Assembly (NCBI GenBank): GCA_016720595.1
Contig: JADKKI010000074.1
Span: forward strand, 1-32,512
Direction of reading: 5' to 3'
Length of the DNA: 32,512 bases
DNA from: Myxococcales bacterium
Lineage (GTDB): Bacteria; Myxococcota_A; Polyangia; Haliangiales; Haliangiaceae
A model generated the notes under the pieces. It saw nothing but the letters and a program-made list of their open reading frames with translations. It had not been told where the DNA came from and searched no databases. Positions 1 through 9,441 of this stretch are shown piece by piece. The number at the start of each line of letters is the position of its first letter. Positions within the stretch are counted from its first letter, which is position 1. The translations under genes and the position numbers were made by a program.

Positions 1-977
1 ATGATCGAAGTGCCCGCTGGCGCGCGCCGTCAGGATAACCGAACCGGGACGCGAGCGCGCGCGGGCGCACTCCACGCCTGCAGCGCCCGCCACGCCGGCG
101 TGGTACCGCCCGCCTTCGCCTTCGACTTCTCGTAGGTGCCCCGCCTCGCCCGCCAAGCCCCGCCTCGCCGCCGTACCCCGGCGGCAGGCCGATGAGTCAA
201 GGACAACCATCCACTGCCCGCATGAATCGACGACTTGCGCATCTTGAAGTCATCGAACAGGAGCAGGTGGCTCCACGGCGCCGGGTCATCCCGGCGACCT
301 GGCCGCCGGGCCTCGAGGTGGCATGACCGCGGCCAGGAGTCGTGCTGAGGTGGTTGTCGTCGACGTTCGCCGCGAGTTGGCAGTAAGATGATCTGCTCGC
401 GCGAGCCCTTCTTATGGAACCCGCGGCACCTCGATGTTCGAAGCGCGGTGTTGCGCTTGCTCCTTCCGGCGTAGGCGATCTGCGAGATCCTCATCGATGC
501 CAACCCGCGATCGGCTGCGTCGTCGGCGAGCTAGGAGCCACCGCAGCGGAGAGCGGCTCATCGCCGTGGATGGTCAGCGCCGAGAGAATAAGAATCAACT
601 GCGTGGGCGGCAGCTTCCGCCGCGCATCCCGGCGATACGTGCTGTCGTCGCCGCCAGAGGGTTCAAACGATGAAGCAAGCCCCGGTCAAAATCGCCGCGA
701 CTGTGGGCGAGTCTTCCGGCCTCCGCCATCCGAGCGCCGCGCGAGCGATAATGGATCGCCGGCGGAAGCAAAGGCGAGGCGTGGTGATCGTCCGCATCCG
801 GATCCGCGATCAGCGCCGTCGCGTCACCACGCCGCGAACGGATGGACCCCGATCGCTGGGATCAGCCTGACGGCGCGTTGGCCTTGAAGAGACTCAACTC
901 GCCCGGGCGCGCCAGTTAATGCTTGTAAGTCCTCCTGCGCGTGGACTTGCTTGCACGGTACGCCTCCGGCTGCGAGC
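1..977. other. No supportable gene
   Basis: I see no reading frame here that I can assign. Open frames exist on both strands but are expected by chance at this GC content, and none shows a family motif. A minus-strand stretch near 200-290 reads WSHLLLFDDFKMRK, which looks more protein-like than the rest. By analogy with the adjacent region, this may be the continuation of a minus-strand secreted-protein locus damaged by indels. No rRNA, tRNA or repeat array was recognised. Confidence 0.4.
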
Positions 978-2288
978 TCACCGCGCCCAGGTGGCGTACG
1001 CTGAAGCGCACGCGCCGACCACGAGTAGCGCCATCGCCCTCCTCGATGAACTCGTGGGGCTTGGAATCAGCGTGCGCGGGAAAACACCGCAAACCGACCG
1101 ACGACCGGTCCCCGGGGCAGCCAGAGGAAGGCGCATGGGCGACATCGCCACGCCGGGGGCGCCGTTTCCGCGACAGCGGCGACGGATCGTGGCGCACCGA
1201 GCCGCAGCCACGGGGCAAAAGTCCCCGCGTTGGGCGGCCCCGAGCTGGCCTGCACGAGCAGCCAATACACGCTTATCGCCGGTCTCGCCGTTGCCCGCCG
1301 GAGGCTCCCACATGCCGTTCGTGCAGACCTCGCCGGAGGGGCTTGGCGCAGCGTCGAATCCAATCAAACCTGACCGTCGCGGTGATCGTTATCGACGCCG
1401 TCACAGGCGTCGGCGCTTCCAGGCTGCAGCGCGTTGCACCCGCCCGCGCGCGCGCAGCTCTCGCTGCCGACGCCCCCCGCGCTCGCGCAGCTGCGCGAGA
1501 GGTTGTCGTCAAACCTGGCCGTTGCAGTCTCGTTGTCCACGCCATCCTGCCGGGTCTCACGGAAGATCGACCCCGCGATCGCGTTGGGCGCGCAGTCCGC
1601 AACTCGGCGGCGTTGTGCCGACCTGAAGTAACCCGGTTGTCAGGCGCGCCAGCGTCGGTGTTTATTCGGATTGCAGCCGGGGCGCGCGGTGTTCGCTGAC
1701 CACCGCCGTACTGGTTGAGCGCCCGCGGATCTGACCTCAACTACAGAGCCGACGAGCCAGGTGGTCACGCCCTGCTGAACCAAGGTCTCCACGACCGGCA
1801 CGCCGTCGTAGCCAGATCGCCGGATCGTAGAGCACACCGATACTGCCAGCCGTCCATGATCAAAGATGACGTGGCGCGCGGCCGCGGAGAGCGCCAGCGA
1901 GGATCGGCGGCGGCGGTCTCCAGGCGTCTGCTGCCATCGGTTATGATTGCCAGCCTCAGGAGGCGGCGTCGTCAGCGCGTTCAGGATCTGCGTACGTTTC
2001 GTTGTCGCTGGGCGCGCCGAGCTGCTGCCCCAGGCGAGCACTGGCCAGCGCGCGGGGCGTGATCGGGCCGAACTCGGCGCCCGGCCTGGTGCGCGTTCAG
2101 CACCTGGCGAGCCATCGACGGCGACCGACCACTTGGTCTGGGTGCCGATCGTGCGGTCTGCATCGAGCTCTGGTTTGTGTCGAGGATGACCATCACGCGC
2201 GGGGCGCTGCGAATCGGCCTCCGCGGCCTGGAACGAGCAGGAGTGCCAGTCGTGGACGGGGCGGCGAGGGCGGGTAAGCGCGTGACAT
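978..2288 (-). CDS. VWA-domain protein with MopE-like Asp/Cys repeats (frameshifted)
   Basis: Probably a secreted or surface protein with a von Willebrand factor A domain followed by metal-binding MopE-type repeats. The proposed start at 2288 opens with MSRAYPPS and a hydrophobic leader ending near LALLLVPG. Across shifted frames one can read RVMVILDT (the first VWA strand, normally DxSxS), GTQTKWSVAVD, QILNALTTPPPEAGNH and VETLVQQGVTTWLVG. Then come TCDGVDN-like and DACDGVDN-like repeats around 1400-1570 and SGEVCTNGMWE near 1310. The C-terminus is uncertain; frames end at 978 and 916, and a hydrophobic AMALLVVGA stretch could be a sorting tail. Single-base indels occur every few dozen bases, so no continuous protein exists as read. 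The VWA-plus-MopE architecture is common in myxobacteria; its ligand is unknown. The beta-helix gene lies directly upstream on the same strand. Confidence 0.55.
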
Positions 2289-2457
2289 CTGGTTGCCACA
2301 CGGCGCCGGCAACCCCGATGCGGAAATCTCTGCTCGTCGGGATCCGCCATTCTCCGACGGTGCGCGGGGGTGGCGGGGTATCCAGCACCTGCGGCCGCGT
2401 GGCGACAGGCGTCGCTTTGCACCGCCCTGCTGCGCTGGCTGACGCCGGGCGCGCAGG

Positions 2458-4167
2458 TTACAGCCGCTCATCGGCGCTCCGATGTCGTAGCCGCCTTCCC
2501 GCGGACGGGCGCAGATCGCCCTCGAAGTCCTTGCCGGACGGGGAGTCCGTGGGGACGCCCCCGTTGATGCACGCCGCAGGGTTGCCCCGAGGTGCCGGGT
2601 GTCGATCATGGGATCCTCCAGGCGGTTCTGCGACCGCGACGAGGCGTCAGGGTCGCGGTGTTCGAGGGCGCAGGGACTTGATCTCGATCGTCAGGCGGTG
2701 AGCGCTCACGATGGCATGTCCCCGCTGCGGCTCGGTAGCCCTGCGCCTAGCGAACCACAGCCCTCGTTGACGCGCAGCACCTCGGTGAAATTCCGGCCTG
2801 CGCCGGATCTCGCGCACCGCATAGCGCCCGTTGGAGGTGATCCCACGCCGTCGAGGATGTTGTTGCGGATCCGGCCCGTTGGATCAATCCTGGGGCCACG
2901 GGTGTTGCACGGCCCGATCGTCGGCGCGACCGCTGGCGCTCGTCCTTGGTCGTTGCGCTCGCGCCGCAGCGCCGCCGCCGTTCACGTAGTTACCGTTACG
3001 GGGGATCACCCGCGCCTGCGGGGCCTTCGGCCCACCGGGGGGGGACAACAGCACGCCGGCGCACCGGAACGCCTTTTGGGGCCCGTACACGTTGTTGGTG
3101 ATGGTCAGCGTGGCCGCCGATGCTCGCCGAGCCTGCCCCGCGCACCAGGGTGTTGCTCTGCGTGCGGGTCGCCACCGTCGCGGGATCGAAACGTGTTGAT
3201 GCGGTTTGCCGTCGATCATCATCGTCGCGCACGGTGCCCGAACTGCCCGTTGCTCGCGCCCATCGACGAAGTTGCCCGCCGTGATGTCGTTGTTTCCGGA
3301 TCACCGTCGGCCAGCTAGGGCCCCGAACGCCGCGCATTAACCTCGGAGCGCCGCCGCTAGTGCCTCCGCGCAGGATGTTCAGAGTGACCGCCGCCACTGC
3401 ATTCGGCGCCTCAAATCTGCTCGAACATGATCGCCGACGACGAAAGGCTTCCCGCCGAGCCGCTCGTGTTTTCATTGTTTTACCGTCCACCCGCGATGTT
3501 GCCCCATCGCCGCCAGCGGCTCCCATCCACGGATCGAGCGATCCGCCCCCCTCACGTTGCCGCCGGTGACGGACGCCCCGACGATCTTGTGCCCCCCCGC
3601 CAGATCGTCGCGCCGCGCCCCGCCCCACCGTCCACGCCGACCGGGCCAGGGGCGTGGGCGGCAGCCCATCTTTGCCGACGACCTTGAATCCGCAGACAAC
3701 GTACGCCGGCGCCCACGCCGGCGCCACGGCAACACGCCCTCAGAAGTCCTGGTTCGTGATCGTGGCCTCGAACATCGCGAATCCGCGCGTCCACTTGCAG
3801 AGGGTGGGATTGCACTCGTACCCGCGCCGTTTGAGATCAGTGCCCCTGCACAGGCGTGACCTTCCTCAGGATAGTTCCCCTGCGCCACGAACACCGCCTG
3901 CTCGCCGCCAGGCATCCTTTCGCGTGCGAGGCCGCGCCGATCGACGGAACGGCACTCGCCTTTGGTGCCGCGGTTTCGATCACCTGAGCGCCCGAAGGCT
4001 GTTGTTACCGACGCATCGCGGGACAGTTATTTGGGGATCGGCGCCTGCGGATCGGCATCAATTTGCGGTCGCTGTCGCGGCGAGGACATCGTCCTACGGT
4101 CACCGTCCAAGCAGGAACCCTGGCGAACGCGAAACAACAATCCGGAAGGGTGGCCCGGAAATCGCAT
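2458..4167 (-). CDS. Right-handed beta-helix repeat protein, secreted (frameshifted)
   Basis: Fragments in alternating minus frames form a typical parallel beta-helix surface protein. Near the N-terminus is AVFVAQGNYPEE, the usual 'VYVAAGTY' opening strand, then pieces matching GGYECNPTLCKW and EATITNQDFEGVL. Mid-protein are short rungs such as VDGFKVVGKDG, KIVGASVTGGNVRGADRSI, VTVKNNDITAG-like, AAVTLNILRGG and ATLTITNNV. The end reads ACINGGVPTDSPSGKDFEG followed by LRPSAGGYDIGADERL, a very characteristic C-terminus for this class, with the stop at 2458-2460. The start at 4167 (MRFPG) is the best upstream ATG but the leader is frame-damaged. Its role is unknown; such proteins are usually exported and may bind or cleave polysaccharide. 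About 170 bp separate its stop from the proposed VWA gene start, so the two may form one operon. Confidence 0.6.
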
Positions 4168-4246
4168 GGCAGCTCCCCAGACCCACCGAGTCTAGACCAG
4201 GTCTGGGCAGCCGGATGAGGGGCCGCCTGAAACGAGATCTTTCCAG

Positions 4247-4645
4247 CTACGGGACCGTCAGGATGATCACCAATCCTTGGCACTCGCCGGTGAAGCGACG
4301 CGAACCAGGCGGAGCGCCCACCCCTGCCCCCAGCCGCAGTTCCGGCGTGGCGTTCCCCCCGACCGGAAACGGCTCGTCCTTCGATCTCCCCTTGCCGGCC
4401 CGAAGGCCCCGCCTGGACCTCGTCGGTGACCACCGCCTTTTGCCGCTCCACACGCTGTAGGTACGGATCTTTCCTCCACCACCTTTCTGCCTGCGTTTTG
4501 CTGGCCGTCGGCGGCAGCGGGCGCCTTGGGCTCGGCGACCGCAGGTGCCTCGGCGTACGCGATCAATCGGCAAGACGCAGCAGCAACGGTGAGCAGGAAG
4601 CGACCCGAGAGAGCAGCAGGAGAGCAAGCCCCAAAGCGGGTCAAT
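4247..4645 (-). CDS. Small secreted protein of unknown function (frameshifted)
   Basis: Unrecognised. A hydrophobic, signal-peptide-like stretch (LLTVAAASCRL or, one frame over, LGLALLLLSRVASC) is followed by an Ala/Pro/Lys linker EAPAVAEPKAPAAADGQQN. A more ordinary segment follows, with KVVEERS, VVTDEVQAG and PFPVGGNATPELRLGAG, ending in FTGECQGLVIILTVP and a stop at 4247. The pieces lie in different frames, so at least two indels are present. Leader plus Ala-rich linker plus a short globular domain suggests an exported or lipid-anchored protein of about 130 residues. It sits between the immunity-like genes and the beta-helix gene on the same strand. No family assignment is possible. Confidence 0.4.
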   Translation of the reverse strand: MDPLWGLLSCCSLGSLPAHRCCCVLPIDRVRRGTCGRRAQGARCRRRPAKRRQKGGGGKIRTYSVWSGKRRWSPTRSRRGLRAGKGRSKDEPFPVGGNATPELRLGAGVGAPPGSRRFTGECQGLVIILTVP

Positions 4646-4664
4646 CGCTCGGCGGCCGGGTGGC

Positions 4665-5013
4665 TCAACAACCTCGCGCGGACTCTGCCGGTGGCACGTC
4701 GTCGCTGCGGGTGCGGCTGCGTTTAGTGCCCTTCTCGTCGAGCCAGGCGCTATCGTAGCCGACGCGCCAGATCTCCTCGAACTCGGCCTCGACAACCCCT
4801 TCGCCGCCATCTCGAACAGGACTCCTGGATCGGAACCGGATTCTTCAACTCGGTGGACCTGCCGTGCCGCGGTGAACACCACGTTGGCGCATCCACTTTC
4901 CATTGGCGACGCTCGACTCGTCGAACCTCGAGCCCATCGCAGTCGAGCTCCACCACGATCTCGATCGCGCCTTCGGCCGGCGCTTGACGAACTCGGACGT
5001 AGCGGGGACGGGT
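4665..5013 (-). CDS. DUF6881-like small protein, candidate immunity-type gene
   Basis: The readable core begins RYVRVRQAPAEGAIEIVVEL and continues with the strand ELDCDGLEVRRVER. In a neighbouring frame it goes on to ELKNPVPIQE / GVLFEMAAEG and then VEAEFEEIWRVGYDSAWL before a stop at 4665. The order (YxxVxW, a xSELDxDGxExRKVE strand, a 'PVP' loop, then xxEFEExWR at the end) matches my memory of the DUF6881 family, often encoded next to polymorphic toxins. At least two indels split the frame. The true start was not found; the stop of the preceding gene lies about 30 bp upstream. An immunity role is inference from family habit and position only. Confidence 0.45.
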
Positions 5014-5043
5014 CCGGGGGAGGTCTCGACGGATCGGTTCCGG

Positions 5044-5370
5044 TCATGGGGACCTTGTCGATGTAGGCGCGGAACTTCGCACGGCCTCTCGATCGCGATC
5101 GTGAAAGCGCTCCCAGAAATGAGCAGGCTCTTGAAGGGCCTCGGCGATGTAGGCAACGTCACCTTCGTCACCGATGTGTTGAACCCAGTCCGATGGATGA
5201 TGGGGGTCAACGATCGTGAACGCCTTCGTGTTGTAGAGGACTGGGTCTCCGTCGTCGCCGATGATTGTGTAGTAGTCAGCATCAAGTTCAATCACCAGAT
5301 AGGTATTTAGCGGCCACAGTCGCGGATACGCATGTCTCCACCCCGGCTTGAGCTGTACTCTCACGAACAT
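5044..5370 (-). CDS. Acidic small protein of unknown function, candidate immunity-type gene
   Basis: One clean frame of 108 residues starting MFVRVQLKPGWRHAYP, with YLVIELDADYYTIIGDDGDP, LYNTKAFTIVDPHHPSDWV and EALQEPAHFWERFHDRD. The protein is acidic, beta-rich and has no signal peptide. The last dozen residues (SSAPTSTRSP) look like a frameshift product; one base over, the sequence reads KFRAYIDKVP, a much more natural ending. The start codon overlaps the end of the preceding open frame by 10 bp (5361-5370), suggesting translational coupling. A DUF6881-like gene follows immediately. Small acidic proteins in tandem behind a toxin-like tail are typical of immunity genes, but no family was identified with certainty. 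Confidence 0.6.
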   Translation of the reverse strand: MFVRVQLKPGWRHAYPRLWPLNTYLVIELDADYYTIIGDDGDPVLYNTKAFTIVDPHHPSDWVQHIGDEGDVAYIAEALQEPAHFWERFHDRDREAVRSSAPTSTRSP

Positions 5371-5471
5371 CCTCGCCGGTTGGCGTCAGAACGGGTCCGG
5401 CTCTTCGGCATAGTTGGCTCCTTCGTTGCAATACCGGGGTGCTCGTACCAGTGAACTTCGGCCAAGTTCAT
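5361..5471 (-). CDS. C-terminal remnant, possibly of a polymorphic toxin
   Basis: The last 36 residues of a minus-strand frame read MNLAEVHWYEHPGIATKEPT then MPKSRTRSDANRRGCS. The HWYE-x2-GI-x2-KE pattern resembles, from memory, the extreme C-terminus of a class of polymorphic toxin domains (HWYExHGIGxxExKxK). Upstream of 5471 the frame continues open but no longer looks protein-like, and the IS element begins at 5654. If real, this is the end of a larger toxin-type protein whose body has been lost or is obscured by indels. The two small genes that follow would then be its immunity partners. An ordinary intergenic open frame remains quite possible. Confidence 0.25.
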   Translation of the reverse strand: MNLAEVHWYEHPGIATKEPTMPKSRTRSDANRRGCS

Positions 5472-5649
5472 CGACAGGCCCCCCTCTCGACCGTCACTCC
5501 CCCGGGAGCCAGCCGTGCCGAGGCCTCTCGACAGCTGACGGCTCCGACGACGAGCATCGAGCACGGACAGCAGCGTCGTTCGTGGTGGTGGTGTCGCGAG
5601 CCACAGCAGGGGATGAACGTGGTGCGCGGCCGTGACCGCCCGACCTCGC

Positions 5650-5653
5650 CTAA
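5650..5653. repeat. Target-site duplication CTAA, left copy
   Basis: CTAA directly precedes the left inverted repeat and matches the four bases after the right one (6910-6913). Confidence 0.85.
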
Positions 5654-5675
5654 CAGGCTGCTGAGAAACCCCAGT
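5654..5675 (+). repeat. Left terminal inverted repeat of the IS element
   Basis: Twenty-two bases, starting CAGGCTGCTGAGAAACC, are the exact reverse complement of 6888-6909. Identity stops at the inner edge and at the CTAA boundary. Confidence 0.93.
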
Positions 5676-5716
5676 CGGGGATCGACTCGCTGATCGGGTC
5701 CGGATACGTTCGGAGC

Positions 5717-6811
5717 ATGCGTGGCTCCGACGATAAGCAGGCTTCGATGTTCTCGGTCGTGTCACCGGAGCGACGGATTCCGGCCGACCACCCGCTTCGT
5801 CGGATCAAAGCGATGGCCGACGAGGTGCTCGCCGGGCTGTCGAAGACGTTCGACGCCATGTACAGCAGCGTTGGGCGGCCCTCGATCCCGCCCGAGCGCC
5901 TGCTCAAGTCGCAGATCTTGATGGCGCTCTACACGGTCCGCAGCGACCGGCAGTTCTGCGAGCAGCTCGACTACAACCTGTTGTTTCGCTGGTTTCTCGA
6001 CATGAACGCCGACGAGCCCACCTTCGACGCGAGCTCGTTCTCGCGAAACCGCGACCGCCTACTCGACCACGACGTCGCTGCGAAGTTCTTTGCCGCCGTC
6101 GTTGGGCAAGCTCGCGCGGCACACTTGATGAGCCACGATCACTTTACCGTCGACGGCACGCTGATCGAGGCGATGGCTTCACTCAAGAGCTTCCGGCGCA
6201 AGGACGAGAATCCGGAAGACCGGGATCCGCCGGACGATCCGGGCAACCCGACCGTCAACTTCCGCGGAGAAGAGCGGTCGAACGCAACCCACGCATCGAC
6301 CACCGACCCGGAATCCAAGCTGGCCCGCAAGAAGGGCCAAGCCTCGAAGATGAGCTACTCGGCCCACGCGCTGATGGAGAATCGTAACGGGCTGATCGTC
6401 GACTTTCGGATCGACGAGGCCAACGGCTTTGCAGAGCGTCGCACCGCCATCGCAATGCTCGACGACAACGTGGTCAAGGACCGCCGCATCACCGTCGGCG
6501 GAGATGCCGGCTACGACACTGCAGATTTCGTCCGAGACTGCCGCGCGATCAACGTCACGCCGCACATCTCACAGACCCGAGACACCCGACGCCGCTCCGC
6601 CGTGGATGACCGAACCACACGGCACGACGGCTATTTGGTGAGCCAACGGAAGCGGAAGCTCGTCGAGGAAATCTTCGGCTGGATGAAGACCTTTGGCGGA
6701 TTTCGCCGGACGCGCTTCAGGGGCCGACGGCGTACCCAGCTCGCCGCGACGATCGTCGCAGCGGCCTACAACCTGCTCCGCATCTGCAGGCTGCTGCCGA
6801 GCCCGACATAG
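5717..6811 (+). CDS. IS5-family DDE transposase, full length
   Basis: A 364-residue transposase that cuts and joins the IS ends. It opens with MRGSDDKQASMFSVVSPERR, then the N-terminal DUF772-type region with GRPSIPPERLLKSQ and QLDYNLLFRWFLDM (residues 53-96). A DDE catalytic core follows. D146 lies in VDGTLIEA, D263 in GGDAGYDTADF, and the acidic pair E317-E318 in VEEIFGWMKT, with E317 seven residues before K324 as expected for the Y-R-E-K signature. A hydrophilic insert at about 160-205 (DPPDDPGNPTVNF) is typical of this subgroup. No frameshift is seen, in sharp contrast to neighbouring genes. The start is 42 bp inside the left repeat. It is likely functional as read. Confidence 0.95.
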   Translation: MRGSDDKQASMFSVVSPERRIPADHPLRRIKAMADEVLAGLSKTFDAMYSSVGRPSIPPERLLKSQILMALYTVRSDRQFCEQLDYNLLFRWFLDMNADEPTFDASSFSRNRDRLLDHDVAAKFFAAVVGQARAAHLMSHDHFTVDGTLIEAMASLKSFRRKDENPEDRDPPDDPGNPTVNFRGEERSNATHASTTDPESKLARKKGQASKMSYSAHALMENRNGLIVDFRIDEANGFAERRTAIAMLDDNVVKDRRITVGGDAGYDTADFVRDCRAINVTPHISQTRDTRRRSAVDDRTTRHDGYLVSQRKRKLVEEIFGWMKTFGGFRRTRFRGRRRTQLAATIVAAAYNLLRICRLLPSPT

Positions 6812-6887
6812 AACCGACGGGCAGAACGGTGCACCGCACCGAACGCGGCAATCGACGCCCCCGAGCCAGACGGGGACTCGAACGCTA

Positions 6888-6909
6888 ACTGGGGTTTCTC
6901 AGCAGCCTG
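6888..6909 (-). repeat. Right terminal inverted repeat of the IS element
   Basis: Exact reverse complement of 5654-5675, ending in TCAGCAGCCTG before the second CTAA. Confidence 0.93.
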
Positions 6910-6913
6910 CTAA
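6910..6913. repeat. Target-site duplication CTAA, right copy
   Basis: Matches the left copy at 5650-5653. Confidence 0.85.
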
Positions 6914-6991
6914 GTGCGCGCTCGCGGCCGCGCAGGCGTTGCGCGAAATCCACCCCGCCCGCAGGGCATGGGCGATGCAACAGCGGTCGGC

Positions 6992-7609
6992 ATGCCGAGC
7001 CCCACCGAGATCCTCGCTGGCCTGACCTCGATCGCGAACGACGCGAGCTATCTCGCGATGATCTGGCATCTCCTCCTCGCGATCGCCCTGGTGGCGCTGT
7101 GGCTCGGATGGGCCCCTCGCTGCGCACCGCGCGCGGGCTCCTCGCGCTCCCGCTCGCGTCGGTCGCGTTCCTCGCGGTCGCCTCCGGCAATCCGTTCAAC
7201 GGCGCGATGTTCCGGGATCGCGACCGGCGCAACCCTCGTGCTCGCCGCCGGGCCGGGCGTGGTCTCGCGAGGCCCGGACCTGGTCTATAGTGGCTGGCTG
7301 CGCGCTCCTCGCGTTCGCGTGGGTCTATCCGCACTTCCTCGCGGATGCTCCAGCCGCGTACTTCTATGGGCCCCGATGGGCCTGATCCGTGCCCGACGCT
7401 CGCGATGGTGATCGGTCTGGCGATGATCGGCGGTGGCCTCGGCTCGCGCGTGGAGCTACACGCTCGCCGGGTTCGGGCTGTTCTATGGCGTGTTCGGCGT
7501 GGCCCGCCTCGGCGTGGTGCTCGATCTTCCGTTGATCGCGGGAGCCGTGACGCTCGCGGTGGCGGTGTCGCCCAGGCACGCGGCCATGCGCGAAGCCGCC
7601 GCGCGCTGA
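6992..7609 (+). CDS. Multi-pass membrane protein of unknown function (frameshifted)
   Basis: Starts MPSPTEILAGLTSIANDASY and runs directly into a hydrophobic helix IWHLLLAIALVALWLGW. Further pieces in other frames are ARGLLALPLASVAFLAVASG, NPFNGAMF, IATGATLVLAAGPGVVSRG, LLAFAWVYPHFLADAP, CPTLAMVIGLAMIGGGLGS and YTLAGFGLFYGVFGVARLG. The end is VAVSPRHAAMREAAAR with a stop at 7607-7609. About six membrane segments and roughly 200 residues are expected. At least four indels are needed to join them. I recall this as a conserved hypothetical inner-membrane family but cannot name it. The IS element ends 82 bp upstream and may have separated it from its promoter. Another in-frame ATG lies at 6968. 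Confidence 0.65.
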
Positions 7610-7737
7610 ACCTCCGAACGGCCGGGGTGGAGCTCGGTCTCGACGACGAGGGTCCGCCCGTGACGGGGCCCACCCGGGTGACCTGGCGGCCGTAGATATC
7701 GGAACACCCGGGCCCCTCCCGCTCCTCGGCCGCGCCG

Positions 7738-9408
7738 ATGATCACCTCGTTTCGGACCGGCGTGGATCCAGCCAGCCTCGTCCACTACTCGAACTATGCG
7801 GCGGCACCACGGACGCGAAGCCCGACGGTGCTGATCGATCTCGAGAGCGGCGAGCTGGTCACCCACTTCGCGGAGCTCGATGTCGCCGGCGCGGACAAGC
7901 CGGCGAGTCAGGCGCTGTTCATCCGCCCGTTCAAGCTGCTCGCGGGCAGCCATCACTACGGCGTGGCGATCAAGAAGACCCTGAAGGCCAAGGGCGGCGG
8001 CGAGCTATTGGTGCCCGAGGGCTTCCAGGCGCTGCTCGATGGCGAGAAGACGACGCACCCGCTGCTCGAGAAGATCCGCCCGCGGATGACGGCCCTGTTC
8101 GCCGCGCTCGAGGCCAAAGGGATCCACCAGCAAGACCTCGTCACCGCGTGGGAGTTCACCACGCGATCGCGCGAGCAGGTGCGCCGATCTGCTGAACGCG
8201 CGTGACGTGGCGCTGCCGCTGATGGGCACCAATGGCGCCTCGCTGACGTACACCTCGACGACGATCACCCAGACCGACGTACGGCTCGCCGCGCGCTACG
8301 AGGCACGTTCGATGCGCCGCTGTTCTCTCGACCGCGGCCTCAGGCTGGCGCCGCCAGGGACGCTGCTGCGCGATGCCGACGGCAAGCCCAAGCCGAATGG
8401 CCTCTACCGCGTGCCGTTCACCGCGATCGTCCCGCAGTGCGCGCTGACCTCGTCCACGCCGGTACCGATCCTGATCTACGGGCACGGCCTGCTCGGCACC
8501 TCGGGCCAGGTCGGCTCCGGCCCGCGGATCGCCACCGAGAGCTGCATGGTCGCGATCGGCACGGACATGCGCGGCATGAGCGACATCGACGTGCCCAATG
8601 TCGTGACGGCGCTCAATGATGCGAACAAGGGCGGGCTGATCTTCGACGTGCTCGTGCAGGGCATGATCAACCACGTCGCCCTCGTGCAGATCGCGCGTGG
8701 CCCGATGGCGAGCGTGCTGTTCACCCAAGGCCGGCGGTGGCTCGCTCGTGGATCCGACCCGCGCGTCTACTACTACGGCATCTCGCAGGGCGGATCGCGG
8801 GCACCACGGTGTGCGGCATCGATCCGGTGATCAGCCGGTGCGTGCTCCAGGTCGGCGCGATCAACTACTCGCTGCTCCTGGAGCGCTCGCGCGACTGGCC
8901 GACGTATCGCACCACGCTCAACGGCGCGTATCCCGATCCGTTCGACGACGTGATGGTGATCAACCTGATGCAGCAGCACTGGGATCGCACCGAGGCGACC
9001 TCGGTGGTGGACACCCTCGTGCCCCACACGTTCCCCGGCACGCCGCAGAAGCAGGTGTTCATGCAGATCGCGATCGCCGACGACGACGGTCTCGAACATC
9101 GGCAGCGAGATGCAGGCGCGCACGATGAACATCCCCGGTGCTGATGCCCTCGCCGTACATCGTTCGGGCTCCAGGGCGTCACCGGACCGGTGTCCAACGG
9201 CCTCGTGATCTATGACTTCGGCCTCGGCAGCACGATCCCGCACGGCAACGAGGCCCCGCCCGACAACGCCGTCCACGGCAGCATCCGCACCAAGCAGGCG
9301 ACCGCGGACGCGATGAAGCACTTCTACGAGACCGGCGAGATCGTCCAGATGTGCACGGCGCCCAAGGGCTGCGATTGCCCGGCCGGCGGCTGCGGCGCCG
9401 ATCTGTAG
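7738..9408 (+). CDS. Large exported alpha/beta-hydrolase-fold protein (N-terminus missing, frameshifted)
   Basis: Frames join as ITSFRTGVDPASLVHYSNYA, VLIDLESGELVTHFAELDV, KLLAGSHHYGVAIKKTLKA, DLVTAWEFTTRS, LLNARDVALPLMGTN, VPILIYGHGLLGTSGQVG, VAIGTDMRGMS, then RVYYYGISQGG and GTTVCGIDPV. The stop at 9406-9408 follows CDCPAGGCGADL. HGLLG is a typical oxyanion-hole loop, and GISQGG (about 8775-8795) fits a G-x-S-x-G nucleophile elbow. The early part recalls the N-terminal domain of bacterial virulence-factor-type lipases. The first readable residues are mid-domain; reading upstream gives SSAAP then a stop near 7695, so the signal peptide and beginning are absent or shifted out. Indels lie near 8182, 8310, 8740, 8800 and 9100. 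A secreted esterase or lipase is likely; the substrate is unknown. Confidence 0.7.
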
Positions 9409-9441
9409 TCACGCGCAGCTGACTCGGGGTAGAGCTTGGCG

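Larger units (their letters stand above)
5654..6909 (+). mobile_element. Complete IS5-family insertion sequence, 1256 bp
   Basis: The element is bounded by perfect 22-bp terminal inverted repeats beginning CAGGCTGCTGAG, at 5654-5675 and 6888-6909. It is flanked by a direct CTAA at 5650-5653 and 6910-6913. It carries one intact transposase gene. A 4-bp YTAR-type target duplication fits the IS5 family. Removing the element and one CTAA restores an ordinary junction about 80 bp upstream of the membrane-protein gene at 6992. No passenger gene is present. Ends, duplication and open transposase together indicate a simple, probably recent insertion. Confidence 0.95.

Noticed and set aside
414..887. 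Plus-strand open frame with an RRASRRYVLSSPPEG stretch
   Set aside because: No motif, no ribosome site, and neighbouring recognisable fragments are on the minus strand.
5654..6909. IS element as part of a composite transposon
   Set aside because: No second copy of the inverted repeats was seen in the window and the duplication directly flanks this single element.
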